Shown here in pieces: positions 51,660-62,713 of a DNA stretch of 64,000 bases. The notes below the pieces were generated by a model. The model was not told the DNA's origin and did no database searches. It saw only the letters and a list, made by a program, of their open reading frames with translations. The stretch's first letter is position 1. Each line of letters begins with the position of its first letter. Both the position numbers and the translations under genes were made by a program. Source of the DNA: Paralithodes platypus (Eukaryota; Arthropoda; Malacostraca; Decapoda; Lithodidae). The DNA is taken from NCBI GenBank assembly GCA_032716605.1, contig CM064502.1, positions 55,395,556 through 55,459,555 of the forward strand, in the 5' to 3' direction.

Positions 51660-52985
51660 CAACGGTGGCGCTGCTGGGAGAGCTGCGGATGGAGGAAACT
51701 GACCTCCTTCCCCGCTGCCCTCTCACAAATGGATCTCCATATATACCCAGAAGCTGGGTGTGCTCAACCGCCTCAAGGGGTTCTTTACCCCTGCACATCT
51801 TTTTGCTCTGTACAGGGGCACAGTGCGTCCTTGTATTGAGTATTTTTCACATGTGTGGGGAGGATCCTCTCACACCGCACTCCTAGACAAAGTAAAATGG
51901 AAAGCCTTTCGTATCATTAACTCCCGTCTAGCCTACTCACCAATTCTCTGCTACCGCTACTACAGTGAACTTTCTATTAACCCATGGACTGCACAATAAT
52001 GGACAAAATATAAGGTCAAGTTGAGGGAGGGAGGGGGGATGGAGCATAAAGCGGGGGAGGAGTAAAGGATGTGGTATAGGGAGATACTACTACTTTCTAT
52101 GTATCATACAATTTTGAGACATTTCCCAGCACTAGAATGGTATTTAAGGGGTTCTTTTTACACATGTTTAAATACCGTGCCTTCCGTGAGGCCTATCGCA
52201 CTTTACGGGTCCGAAGGTCTAACATCCGAAATGCTCTAATAACCGAAATATTTGTCATTTGAGGATAAGTTCTATTAACCAAGACTTATGGGATTCTATC
52301 CGAAAAATAAACCTAAAGTTTGAGTCTATTTTAAGTAAAATTAAATGTTCAGCCTTATAAGATATATACAGTAGGCCTACTGTAGAATTGAAGTGTTATG
52401 TTGCAGCATTAAAAAGTGAAGTCTGGGTGAATATTAAGGTTTGTAATGTATTATTTACTTATGGATTATCTGTAAACAACCCTAGATGCCTACAAACTGG
52501 TAAGTGAAGTTATTGAAACTATTTTATTATGCATTAGTTTTTTATTACTCATGATATATTACTTACCGGTACATAGGTATATTTCCGCCTTTGGTAGGGT
52601 AAACTTCCCTTTAACCAAAATTTCATAAGTCCCAGGAATTTTGGTTAATGGAAAGTTCACTGTACAATAATCAGTGTTCCTCAGAGCTCTCCCAGTGTAT
52701 ACCACCTCCTCTACGTAGGGTACGTAGTACCCGTTTTGCAACATAATCCCACCCCTACTCTGTGCAACTCTCCAACTCAAGAGTGAAACGGTACTCCCAA
52801 TCCTTCTTCTATTCAACAGCTGAGCTCTGGAACTCTTTCTAGGACCAGTCTTTCTCTCTTCCTATGACTTAGGCTAAATTGCTTAAAAATCTGTGTGTCC
52901 AGGCATTTCGGCTCGAACATCCTTTGATATTGGCCCTTGGAGGCTTGGAAGGATGTACAGAAGTATCCAGGCATCTACTGTAAGA
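51660..52985 (+). pseudogene. LINE RT C-terminus split by a DNA element
   Basis: LNRLKGFFTPAHLFALYRGT, VRPCIEYFSHVWGGSSHTAL and VKWKAFRIINS (51760-51935) are the standard end of a non-LTR reverse transcriptase. The sequence breaks at TA 51961, resumes at 52665 with CAATAATCAGTGTTCCTCAG, and continues into a 3' UTR similar to 45690-45780. Confidence 0.8.
51961..52664. mobile_element. Tigger-like DNA element inside LINE
   Basis: Inverted ends TACAGTGAACTTTCTATTAA and TACAGTGAACTTTCCATTAA, 704 bp. Contains AT-rich filler and the phrase CCGTGAGGCCTATCGC also found at 17425-17480. No transposase. Confidence 0.75.
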
Positions 52986-53049
52986 AACTGTAAGAATACG
53001 GTCATCATGTTTAGATAGGTTGATTGTCGCGGTTAAGTTCCCGTCTTAA

Positions 53050-53297
53050 CCTATTATTGTATCCAATGGCAATCAAAATAGACAGGAGCATGATCGCGAG
53101 TGTCCGCAGCCCCCGCTCCGCGGTGTAAACAAGGCTAGAGGTATGCCCGAACACTAGGCTACATCCTTCCTGGATGGGGTAGAATGTAGTCTGTAGAGTT
53201 CGGGCATACCGCCAGTTTACACTAAGCAGAGCGGCGTTGGACGCTTGCCATCATGTTCCCGTCTATTTAGACTGCCTTTGGATACAATAATATGTTG
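53050..53297. mobile_element. Foldback repeat, about 115-bp arms
   Basis: Left arm TATTATTGTATCCAATGGCA...GTATGCCCGAAC, right arm its complement GTTCGGGCATAC...CTTTGGATACAATAATATG, with about 30 bp between. A single diverged arm lies at 53690-53810 (CATGTTCCCGTCTATTTTGA, GATACAATAATATGTTGAGG). Confidence 0.8.
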
Positions 53298-53299
53298 AG

Positions 53300-54240
53300 G
53301 GGGGCTCTGCCCGCAGCCCCCCTCACCCCCCCATGACATACGGACCCCTAGTATCCTGATTAATACCAGTAAACATACATAACATCCCTTTTACTTACAA
53401 TATTATTCATTCCTTTTAATAAATTTTGAGCATGTATTGTGCGTATATTTACCTTCACATCTCAAAATTTCTCCGGCGGCCGGGAGGCTATGCCCCCCGG
53501 ACCCCCAGTTATGTAGCGGGGGGCTGCGCCCCCCGCGGACGCCGTGCAAAATTGATCCTTGTAATCTTAGAAAAATGATCCAGAACTGGATAATTTCTGT
53601 TTTGGCATCCTGCATACCGGTATTGTCATCATTATATATATTGCCAGCAGGGGACAAATAACCGAGAAAAAAATCGTCGTCAAAGTAGACGCCAACTTAA
53701 CCACGGCGATCGACAAATGTAAACATGACGACGGCGGCGGCGGGGTCGGACGCTTGAAAAGTTGAAATCATGTTCCCGTCTATTTTGAATGCCATTGGAT
53801 ACAATAATATGTTGAGGGGGAACTTTGCCCCCTCCTCATTATTGTCATCATCATATAATTATAGGGTAAACCTGACTTTTTGGACCGACAGCGATTTCAG
53901 TAAGTTTTATTTTGTGTTTTGTAATTTTTCCTTCAGATATAGTGTTGTTTTATACTGAAGAGGACCGGAAATGAGTATTTACCCATTATCCAACAATCTA
54001 AAAACACGCCCCCCACAAGTGGGGAGGGCTATGAAGTTCAGGGAAAATGAGGGGTTAAAAGCGTAAAAATACAATAATATAGCGTTTTGTATTAAAACTT
54101 GGCTCGGGTTTTCCCTAATTGCAAACCCATACAACCCAATTTTGTGAATACCCGAGCCAACTTTTGACGAAAGCTGGCTCGGATTTCACGGGGTGGAGTG
54201 GGTAGCCTAATATCTCATGTTATAAAAATAGTCAACTTTG
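53300..54240. other. Intron 1, GC-hairpin region
   Basis: No gene. Several GC hairpins, for example GGGGGGCTGCGCCCCCC at 53517-53533, and a TGGCTCGG pair at 54102 and 54174. The region may be a Helitron-like or foldback element, but no defined ends were found. Confidence 0.4.
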
Positions 54241-54248
54241 GGAAGACA

Positions 54249-54613
54249 TTAGCCTAACCTAACAACCTTACCTAACCTATCCTAGTATTATGGGTGGGGG
54301 CTTCCGCCCCCACACCCCCGCTGGTTGGGTTAGTTTTTTTTTTTTTTTTTTTTTTTAATGTTCTAGGCTATTAGCCTAACCTAACAACCTTACCTAACCT
54401 AACCTAGTATATGGGTGGGGGCTGCTGCCCCCACACCCCCGCTGGTTGGGTTACTTTTTTTTTTTTTGCCCCCACACCCCCGCTGGTTGGGTTACTTTTT
54501 TTTTTTTTTTTTTTTTTTTTATGTGCTAGGCTATTAGCCTAACTTAACCTAACCTAACCTAACCTAGTATATGGGTGGGGGCTGCCGCCCACACCCCCCC
54601 GCTGGTTGGGTAC
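54249..54613. repeat. Tandem repeat with CCTAA runs and GC hairpins
   Basis: Three units plus a partial one, each with TATTAGCCTAACCTAACAAC-type sequence, ATATGGGTGGGGGCTGCCGC, CACCCCCGCTGGTTGGGTTA and a poly(T) of 13-25. The third unit has five consecutive CCTAA/CTTAA pentamers, the complement of the arthropod telomere repeat TTAGG. Confidence 0.85.
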
Positions 54614-54619
54614 TGGCTG

Positions 54620-55161
54620 AAAAAACTTATTGTTTTACAGTAGCCTAGGCCTATAGGCCTACATGTATTTTAGCGTTTTTGTTTTTTTCTCCCTTATAAT
54701 ACATTTCAGCTCTTAATGCCATATATAGCACTGATGTATATGCTCTACCGGACCTATTAGGCCTAAACAGATCGATGGGCTAACTGTCGGTCCAAAACAT
54801 CAGTATAACCAATTATAGCCTAGCCTATTGACAGCAGGGGGCAAATAACCGGAAAAAAAAGTCAAAATAGACGCGGTTAACCGCGGAGATCGCCCTAAGT
54901 AAACATGACGACCGTACACCCAGAATCTAGCCTACATCCAACCCCAAAGGATAGGCCTAACCAAAGTTAATATTAAGCTTTAGGATAGACTAGCCTACAC
55001 CAAGTTGGATAGGATTCAATCCAATGTCAAATAACCTACAGTGTATCGGTAATGCAAGTAGCCTATATTGGTGACTTACAGGACAGTTGGTGACTTATAT
55101 ACAGTGGTGACTCTTGACATTAGTGCTATACAAGTGTAATAAATAATGGTATGGGGCTAAC
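54620..55161. other. Intron 1 next to exon 1
   Basis: Scattered CCTAGGCCTA-type palindromes and a diverged arm of the 53050 foldback near 54860-54910. No coding sequence. Confidence 0.45.
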
Positions 55162-55371
55162 CTTCCTCTCAGGTAGAACTTGTTCCTCTCCTTTAGGGTA
55201 CCAGGCCACCCTGATGCTGCCTTTGGTCACCTTGTCTTCCTCATCATTATCGGACTCCTCATCACTGGACACAAACTCAGCATTCTCCAGCACCATACCC
55301 AGTTCCAAGTTGCCCTTTTTATTAAATCTATAGACTTCATCTTCGTAAAAGTATTGATACTCCTGCGCCAT
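55162..55371 (-). CDS. UBE2O: UBE2O exon 1 (start codon, acidic N-terminus)
   Basis: This exon encodes 70 residues from ATG at 55371 and ends in phase 0 at donor GAGAGGAAG|GTTAGC. The start gives a short N-terminus beginning MAQEYQYFYEDEVYRF, followed by an acidic serine run (SSDEESDNDEED) and the motif GSIRVAWYPKGEE. That motif matches the family's RVQWYPEG block of the first SH3-like module. The acidic run sits where vertebrate UBE2O has its own acidic insertion. No other upstream in-frame ATG with similarity was seen. Vertebrate proteins have a longer N-terminus, so an additional upstream exon cannot be excluded. No TATA box or clear promoter was identified upstream. Confidence 0.9.
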
Positions 55372-56330
55372 GTTTGACTGTCTGAGTCACACGAGCAGTT
55401 ACCCACCAGTCGATCTGATTACTATTATATATTGATCCCCTATATTATATACGTTATATTAGATTACTCTCTTCAGTTAAAACTAGGCAAGCTCAAAATA
55501 TATAACATTTTAAAGTGGTATTATAACGCCACGAGACTATAGAATATGTCAGCAGACGACACCCGACCAATGACAGAAGACCGAAGGTAAATGGGCCACC
55601 CTCGGTGCCTGGGACCACCTCGGCTACCACCACTACCAAACACCTTCCTCATGCACTACCACCTTCCTCACTCAATAGGAACAACAATGTCATATCAAAT
55701 TGGTCATTTGTGATTCACTACTCCAGATAGATACATTTGTATATACCATTTAGATTGAAATTGCACGTGACAAATCCATTACTATAATAACGTACGGCAC
55801 CACGGCTGTGCAAATGCCGCAGTATATTTGCGAAGTACATACGAACCTCATTGACCAATTAAATTGAATTAGATACTAAAAATTAATGATACAATTGTAT
55901 GTATTACTATATAGTTTGGCATTTAGTTTCATCGATGCTGTGTCGAATTATCCATGGAGTGTAAGTAAAGAGGAAGGTTGATGTACTGCATAAAGTGTAC
56001 AGGTGAACAATGTAACACCTGTTACTGAACGTACTGAGCATAATACACGTATACAATGCCACATCCGTTATCTTTTATTCCATATGTTTAGGAAACTTCA
56101 CAAACGTAAGTGATATGCCGAGCATAGAATCACTATATTTATTAGTGATTTGACGATAGCCTATATGCCTTATAGCCTACAGTAATGGCACTTCAAACTC
56201 CTGCGTAGGCTGCGTCAGCTGTTTGAAACACCCGCCTAAAAGAGCCCTACATCGTAAGCGTACGCTCATTCACTTACAGAATCGTCATTATGATCGGGTA
56301 CTACTAAAAACTAGGCCTATATGCTTCCCA
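55372..56330. other. UBE2O upstream flank
   Basis: The 5' leader and promoter should lie here. A TATA-like string occurs far upstream but nothing at a convincing distance. No CpG-rich patch; AT content is high. Not resolvable by eye. Confidence 0.4.
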
Positions 56331-56379
56331 TCGTGTGGATGTTGGTCGACAATAAAAGGGCCTCGGGTGGATGCCAGTA

Positions 56380-56645
56380 CCTGCTTGGCCCTAGAAGATT
56401 AATTGTCAGTGAGACTGAAATGCTAGGTTTTCCAGGTTAAATAGGAATGGGAATTCTCCCCAGGCTACCTTTAGGCTCAACCTTTCCTGGTACCTGGCGC
56501 GGGGTACGAACCTCTGAAGGGAATTTAACCCCCCTAAAAACCCACAGGTTTTGAGATGCCTTGGGTGGGGTTCGAACCCTGGTTAGTGACGCACCACCAT
56601 CACCACCAGGCCCGCGCGCTAACCCACTGTACTACCACGGACGTA
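56380..56645 (-). mobile_element. tRNA-derived SINE, family D
   Basis: The minus strand reads CCGTGGTAGTACAGTGGGTT with AGCGCGCGGGCCTGG, and AACCAGGGTTCGAACCCC as a perfect B box, followed by a body rich in AACCTGTGGGTTTTT and GGTTCGTACCCCGCG. Unlike families B and C in the body. Confidence 0.7.
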
Positions 56646-56680
56646 CAAAAGTATAGCAACCTTAGTCCGATTTTTAAGAA

Positions 56681-56800
56681 CTACGGTGATAGTCTCTCGA
56701 GATGAGTTTATTGGACTTACCATCTACGACTATTTTCGAACCACGGTGATAGTCTCTCGAGATGAGTTTATTGGACTTACCATCTACGACTATTTTACGC
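56681..56800. repeat. 60-bp tandem duplication
   Basis: CTACGGTGATAGTCTCTCGA...ACGACTATTTTCGAA followed at exactly 60 bp by a second copy. It lies at the left edge of the DIRS-related region and could be part of a terminal repeat. Confidence 0.9.
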
Positions 56801-58694
56801 TATACCTGACGTCAACTCGGGTTAGTATTATTGTGGGTGCGGGACATTTTCGAGGGCATTACAGGGACCTCAAAGTAAGTCTGCTACGTGTCGCCTAGAG
56901 GGCAGGACTCAGGTCACCCTTGAAACAATCTTCACGTTCGTCAGGCCAGTCAAATCAGCCGGCGAACAAGAATCACGCCGGGAAAAGTGACACCGGAGGC
57001 GTCAACTTCAGGCTGTAAACGGGTTACGTCGAGTGTGCGGTCCGGCAACAGCCGGTGACGGAACCTCCTGCCTCAGTCACTACCTTCTCCAAGCCGGCAG
57101 GTCGGAGGATGGTGACGGAGCTAGGTAGCAGAGACAGTGATAGTGACGTTAGCCAAGTGTCGCAGTCAGTACGGCAAGGTTATACAATTCCCCGTTCCAA
57201 TATACCGCCGGGTTTTAAGGTTCCGTTTAGCCTACTCGTGTACCGGCTAAAGTGTTCCGATCAATACCGCGGATACCCGGAGGGCACCAGGGTAGATTCT
57301 GCCATATAAAGTCAGAAATCAACTGCCTCAAAGCACAGACAATGTTAGTGTGCAGTAAGCCATTGAGAAACAAGTACCTTCATCCATACTGGATTTGCGT
57401 TTGGAAACTAATTTCGAACGTATACCCAGTTGGATCCCGCGGTACAGAATGAGACGGTTCGATCCCGCTCAGCCGGCTACCGGAGGAAGAATCGGTTGAA
57501 AGCATGGAATGCCAAGAAGGTCTAGAGGAAGATTTAGAACAATTACCCTCAGGTCAGAAACTGGCACCGTCCAGCCACTCGGAGGGCGACTCAGTAGTTT
57601 CATATGGACAGTGCCAAAGACTGTTATTAGGGCAGATTTGCAGTCATTTTTTGATAAAATGGTAAACAAATTTCAGGGGGTAAAGTGGTGCCGGAAGTTC
57701 CTTCGCCATCGTCAGTTGCTATACCGCTGGAGTCGATTAGTGTTTCAACTAGGCAACCAAAATTTTCCCTCCCCCATGACAACTAGTTCTAGTCCGCATC
57801 CTTCTATTTCAGTTGTCCGTGTTGTCAAGAACGTCATTCCTCCACCTTTGAAGAAAGTTCCCCATGCCTTTACTTTACGGGCCGGATAGGTCATGGGTTG
57901 ATATCGTCGCTCGAAACCCACAGGTCGCGCAGCAAACGATCTCGGGAGAGCTTCCAGTACCTGAACATTGGATTATTCAGGTTAATGAGAGTTAGATATT
58001 GCATGCTCTTAACATGACCGGAGAAATTTTAGACGTATCCATTAAGGCCATTCCAAATGTATATGCCCCGGACTTCTTTGTAGGCTATATGCATCTTCCC
58101 CAGCTTTGCCACCTGCCTCATCTGCACTACTCGACTCGGATTGGTCGGAAGTTGACGGTTTCAATGACGTTAAGGCTCTGGCTAATTTAACGCCGGAATT
58201 AGATACAATTCTTCTCCGTGACCAATCCGGCAACCCAGTCCTGCAGATTGGGGGAGGTAGGCACAGGGCCCTGGGTGGAATGGGAGGCTGACGCACAACA
58301 GTTTGCTTGCACAGTTATAAAAAACCTTCCACGCCGGGAGGTAGTAGTTCTACCAAGAGCAAACAACAGGGTACAAGTTTGGGTAAGTGGTACAAAGGTC
58401 AGACTAAGAGTAAGCCTGGACACGAGTCACGGCCACCCTCTACCAGCCAGCCGTCTACACCTATCCACATCCCATTCAACAAACTAGTCATCCACAAAAC
58501 TCTCTCACTTCCGGGGCCCGTGATGGGTGAGTTGGATTCGAGTGTATAGGCCTAGTTCTGCCGGACAAAGTCCAGTTATGTGACTGGATCATTACGGACG
58601 TGTCACCGGGCTTGGGCACGGACAGTGGTACACAAGGGCATCACTTTACGGTGGCTCCGACGACATCGTTTACGTCAACCATGTTTCTTTAGAG

Positions 58695-59430
58695 GTGGAG
58701 TCACTAGTCCAAGAAATGATAACCAACCATATCATTGTCCTGGTCAATCCAACTTGCCCAGTTTCCACGTCCAGACTTTTTCTCGTGCCAAAGAGGGACA
58801 GTGCTCAGATGAGGCTGGTCGTAGACCTGTCTCACCTGAATCATGTACTACATTCACAACACATCATTCAAGATGCTCACTGTGAATCAGATCAGGTTAA
58901 CACTTTCGCTGCAAGGTTGGATGTGTTCTTTAGACCTGACAGAGGCCTATTGGCATGTCCCAGTAAACAAAAGGTTCCAAAAATTCCTCGCAATGAGGAT
59001 CAAGCATCAGACTCATGTCTTTCAAAGGATGCCTTTCGGTCTGAATCTGGCACCGAGAATCTTTACCAAATTAGTCCGACAGGCTCTGTTACCACTATTA
59101 AAGCAAGGGATCACGGTCATGTGGTACCTAGACGACTGGCTGGTGGTAGCAGAATCGGAGATACAACGCCTCAATCATGTCAATTCTATTCTAAACCATG
59201 TCAAACTTACTGTGAAGTTGGGCCGGTTGAAAGTAAAGAGGTTACTCTTGGAGGGAAACAGACACTTTCCGCTGTTGCCGGCGGAAAAGTCATGGCAAAT
59301 CCCGAAATTAGTCCACAACTTACTAGCGGTCTGGGCAAGGCCGGAAACATTACATTCAATTTTGACGTGGACTTCTCCGCCTACCGTATGGGTAAATACC
59401 GATGCGTCAGGGACATTGGGTTAGGATTAT
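58695..59430 (+). pseudogene. DIRS reverse transcriptase
   Basis: LVQEMITNHIIVLVNPTCPV, SRLFLVPKRDSAQMRLVVDL and SHLNH in one frame, then, one frame over from about 58900, WMCSLDLTEAYWHVPVNKRF, QRMPFGLNLAPRIFTKLVRQ and GITVMWYLDDWLVVAESEIQ. Catalytic Asp of motif A and the LDD of motif C are present. Confidence 0.88.
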
Positions 59431-60300
59431 CAGTCAAACCTCGGGCATCAGGCTCAGCTGGTCTTTGGTCCCAATCCAAGGAGCTTCACATCAATGCAAA
59501 TGAGTTACTAATAATAATAATAATAGTCTGGTCTTTTATTTCTCGCAAGCACCAGTTCTTCCAGAGGAATTCACTAGCGCTCGTAACTCAGTGCACCACA
59601 ATCAAGAGAAGTGTGGTACTAGTTCCCTTCATTATCCTTCAGGCTCACGGTCCTACATTGGAGGGGAAATCAATAGCCTTTCGGATGTACAATCTGAATG
59701 TGGTGATGGGCTGGTCTATCAGAGTGAGAACTGAGCGATCTCTGCCATACCCATAGCTTACTCTGACTGTTCCTTTTACTTATATATTTTCTAGATCTCA
59801 AGTGACGGCGTCTCTTCCGTGGATTGACCTCCCAATCTACCAAGATTGGAAGCCAAAGCGTCAAATTTTTTTCCTTTGCCCCTCAGCTTTCTCTTCATAA
59901 TTGCTGAGGGGCACAGGGCCCTGGGTGGGGCTTTGGTTTCCCGGGCGTTTCTGTCGCCCTCCTCAGCTCCCCGCCATGGAGTGGCTTCGGTCACCCATGC
60001 TTTATTGTGGTCGGCTGGGAGGGTTCTGTGGGGGCGCTTGGTTATGGCCTTGGTCTTGCTCGGGGCCTTGGGGCTGTTCGACCAGGCAGCTTGGGGAACA
60101 GCAACAACAACAACAATCTGAACGCCGTGTCCTGCATTCAGATACAAGGGTTAATGAGGTCTCGAGTGTTGCTCGAGTTGTCGGAAAAGATTTTTGTCTT
60201 AGCCGACAAGCTAAACATTCATCTTCACGCATCTTATCTGCCGGGCGTGGCCAACGTCTGGGCAGATGCTCAAGAGTTCAAGAGTTTTGGACTACAGTAC
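59375..60300 (+). pseudogene. DIRS RNase H, split by SINE A
   Basis: VWVNTDASGTLG begins the domain; after a shift SGSAGLWSQSKELHINANEL follows. An AAT/TCTGGTC repeat (59505-59550) and SINE A (59699-60114) interrupt. It resumes as AVSCIQIQGLMRSRVLLELS, IFVLADKLNIHLHASYLPGV and ANVWAD. Confidence 0.85.
59699..60114 (+). mobile_element. SINE-like family A in DIRS RNase H
   Basis: Flanked by AATCTGAA at 59691-59698 and 60115-60122. Begins TGTGGTGATGGGCTGGTCTA, the same 5' truncation point as the 36541 copy, and ends in (CAA)n. Confidence 0.9.
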
Positions 60301-60354
60301 TTATCTGGAACAGGGTATAGTAGATGTTTCCAATTTTATGTGTAACCAGCCATA

Positions 60355-60890
60355 TGAGAGCCAAGGGCCATGGCATGGTCGGTAGCGCCTCTGGCTGATG
60401 ATCAAAGGGTCGGCAGTTCGATCCCAGGCCGTGCCATTGGTAGATATCAAGAGCGATTTATGGCAAATGTCCAGTAAAGTCCCTGTATAATGGGGGGGAT
60501 GGTTCACTTTTTACATGTATTCATTATTTTTATAGTTTCCTCCCTAGACCTCCATCAAACTAAAAAAAAAAATCCATTAGATCCCCCTTCTAGATTGATT
60601 TGTACATTTTTCGGTAGAAAAATGTCCCGGTCGAGGGTTCTTCCAACATTACAGGCTCACTATCGTTCACCAGAGAAAAAAATACACTTAAATAGCATGA
60701 AAGGTCTAAATATTGACGAAGAAATGGGGCAAAAGGTCTTAAAATCGATGAACTAATGGGGCAAACATCTTAACATCTGAAAACTAATGGGGCTAAACAT
60801 GAGGGAGAAAGCGGTCCAGAAAACCAGCCCATCCCCCCTTAAGGGCACCCCCTAGCCCTGTCAGTCAAGGCAGTATCTATCTATCTACAG
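60355..60890 (+). mobile_element. tRNA-derived SINE, family B copy 3, split by element L
   Basis: GGCCATGGCATGGTCGGTAG (A box) and GTCGGCAGTTCGATCCCAG (perfect B box), then AAAGTCCCTGTAT, interrupted at 60488, resuming at 60843 with GGGCACCCCCTAGCCCTGTC. A CTAT microsatellite follows. Confidence 0.8.
60488..60842. mobile_element. TTAA-type element, family L copy 4
   Basis: ATAATGGGGGGGATGGTTCA to CCAGCCCATCCCCCCTTAA; only the right TTAA is intact. Confidence 0.75.
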
Positions 60891-61017
60891 TATATACTGT
60901 ACTCTGGCATATATCCCATTTTTGTATTATTATTATTATTATTATTGTTATTATTATTATTTTTTTTTCTTTTAGCTGGGGGTGGCCGACTCGAGATAAA
61001 TCTGCATCATGATTAGA

Positions 61018-61088
61018 GCCGCGGCGGTCGAGTGGAGAGCACGCTCACGTGTGAAGCTGCTTGACCTGGGTTCGATCCCAGCCGTGGC
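61018..61088 (+). mobile_element. tRNA-like sequence (SINE head)
   Basis: 71 nt whose ends GCCGCGG and CCGTGGC form a complete 7-bp acceptor stem with one G-U pair. GACCTGGGTTCGATCCCAG is a perfect T-arm/B box, and GGTCGAGTGGAGAGCACG is A-box-like. The anticodon arm does not fold into 5 bp with a 7-nt loop, so it is more likely the head of a SINE (body to about 61150) than a working tRNA. Confidence 0.55.
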
Positions 61089-61149
61089 GGACATTTAGTG
61101 GGTGTGGTAGTACGTCCTAGCACGTATATCATGTTCGCACCCAGTCCGG

Positions 61150-61830
61150 GGACACCTCAACGATGTATACAGACTATTAGCACACACATACCAAAGCCAT
61201 TCCAACAGGTTCCTCTATCTACAACACCCCTTCTCTGCTATCTACACTTTCCCAGTCGTATGGTCCTAGTGTACTGTCTGATGGCGCTAGTGGGTTTCCA
61301 AATGTTTGAAGATATGTATAGAAATAAGATAACAATTCAGCCAAGTACATATTTTATTGGAATATACAAAGGAAATGTGGTTATATCTTTTCTGAAATAG
61401 GTAGTACATTCCCAGAGCATAGATATTTAATATATAATAATTATTGTAATAAAAAATTAACATTATACATTTTAATCTCTCATACACGAGGGCATATCTC
61501 CTCGGAATGAATACACTCACTAACTCTGCAATACTTCTAAAATTTTAATATATAATTCAACATTGTAGTAATAGTGATTCATCTTTTACAAAAATATTAC
61601 TTTAAAAATATCCGTGTTTATTCAAAACTTAAATTAAAATAGATGCCAATCTTTTGTGAGGTCATAACAAACTATCTTACTATCTAACAGTAGTACATGT
61701 ATTTTGAGTATTAGTAGCAACATTTAAACAATGATAAAAGAAATGTGATGTAATAAAGTCTTTATATTGTGTCGTCCCTGTTTTGGTTTGTATATTTTGC
61801 AAATTTTACATTAAATATATGCGCATGAAA
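61150..61830. other. Upstream flank, AT-rich
   Basis: No gene seen. An isolated piece of the H inner end (GTTTTGGTTTGTATATTTTG) lies at 61780-61815. Confidence 0.5.
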
Positions 61831-61832
61831 GC

Positions 61833-62036
61833 TTAAAGCCGGTATCACACGAGCGCTTTTACACTCAACATTTATCCTCAACACGGGTCTGGCAGCTTAT
61901 GAAGTCAACATTTATACTGTTTCAGTCACCTAAATTCATCTACCACCAGTCTAGTTTCCAATACCAGTGCAAAATGTTCCAAAAATTTTGATCATCGAAT
62001 GTTAACTATAAAAGCTCTCGTGTGATACCGGCTTTA
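61833..62036. mobile_element. MITE family I copy
   Basis: TTAAAGCCGGTATCACACGA to CTCGTGTGATACCGGCTTTA with perfect outer 20 bp; 204 bp. Confidence 0.88.
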
Positions 62037-62330
62037 CCATCCACAAAACTGATAAATGTAAGCAATTTTTACAGCAGTAAAGTACTGTACAGTTGGTGTA
62101 ATAAGTGATGTCTCGGCACCAAGTATAGGCTATTTTGATCAGTAATTGACATCGCCAATATTGAAAACTTAATTTATTAGTTTCGTGCGAGATATACAAA
62201 TTACAAACATGGTCCAACACCTACCCAACCCTATTCAACATCTGGCAGACATTAATACAGCACAGAGCGAGCCAAACGTATTGACAGCCGAGACATGACT
62301 TATTAGCGCTACCGTACAAGCATAGTAAAA

Positions 62331-62631
62331 GTACAGACCTCCCTCGCTATCTGATGCTCCCATTTACGATATTTTATTTTATTAAACGTTATTTCCACAT
62401 AGCGATTATGATTAGTTCTTTTGCATTTATCTTGTGTCGTCCCAGTTTTGGTTTGTTTGTTTTGCAAGTTTTACATTATAAATTCTTATAGGTTTTTAGA
62501 CGTTTGTGTTTGTGTTTTGGCTGGTCCGAGAATGCATCCCCATTTACCCCGGCTTCGCTATACGATTACTCTATTTTAAGATCGGGTTTTCAGGAACGTA
62601 ACCCAATCGTGGATCGAGGGAGACCTGTACC
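62331..62631. mobile_element. Tigger-like MITE, family F copy 2, with H arm inside
   Basis: TACAGACCTCCCTCGCTATC to AGGGAGACCTGTA. Compared with 8486-8696, a 100-bp H-family arm (62379-62481: ACGTTATTTCCACATAGCGA to TTTTGCAAGTTTTACATTAT) is inserted. Confidence 0.8.
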
Positions 62632-62713
62632 ATAGTTACAACATTAGCCATTTCACAACAATCATGTCTTTTTCATTTCATAGTTTAATTAAGCTCAAAA
62701 AAGATCTATCATC

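Larger units (their letters stand above)
57055..60345 (+). mobile_element. DIRS-type retrotransposon, degraded, recombinase missing
   Basis: 57055-58560 holds broken frames (for example SALLDSDWSEVDGFNDVKAL) that may be a gag-like ORF1. 58695-59430 is reverse transcriptase and 59380-60285 RNase H. The RT motifs (LDLTEAYWHVPV, RMPFGLNLAPRIFTK, YLDDWLVVAE) and an RNase H closing with YLPGVANVWAD are characteristic of the DIRS/Ngaro order. A tyrosine recombinase should follow; instead a tRNA-derived SINE starts at about 60355. No inverted terminal or internal complementary repeat was identified. Frameshifts near 58910 and 59424 and two insertions make it inactive. Confidence 0.82.

Noticed and set aside
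61098..61400. 100-codon plus-strand frame after the tRNA-like sequence
   Set aside because: No homology recognised; it begins inside a SINE body and has no splice or promoter context.
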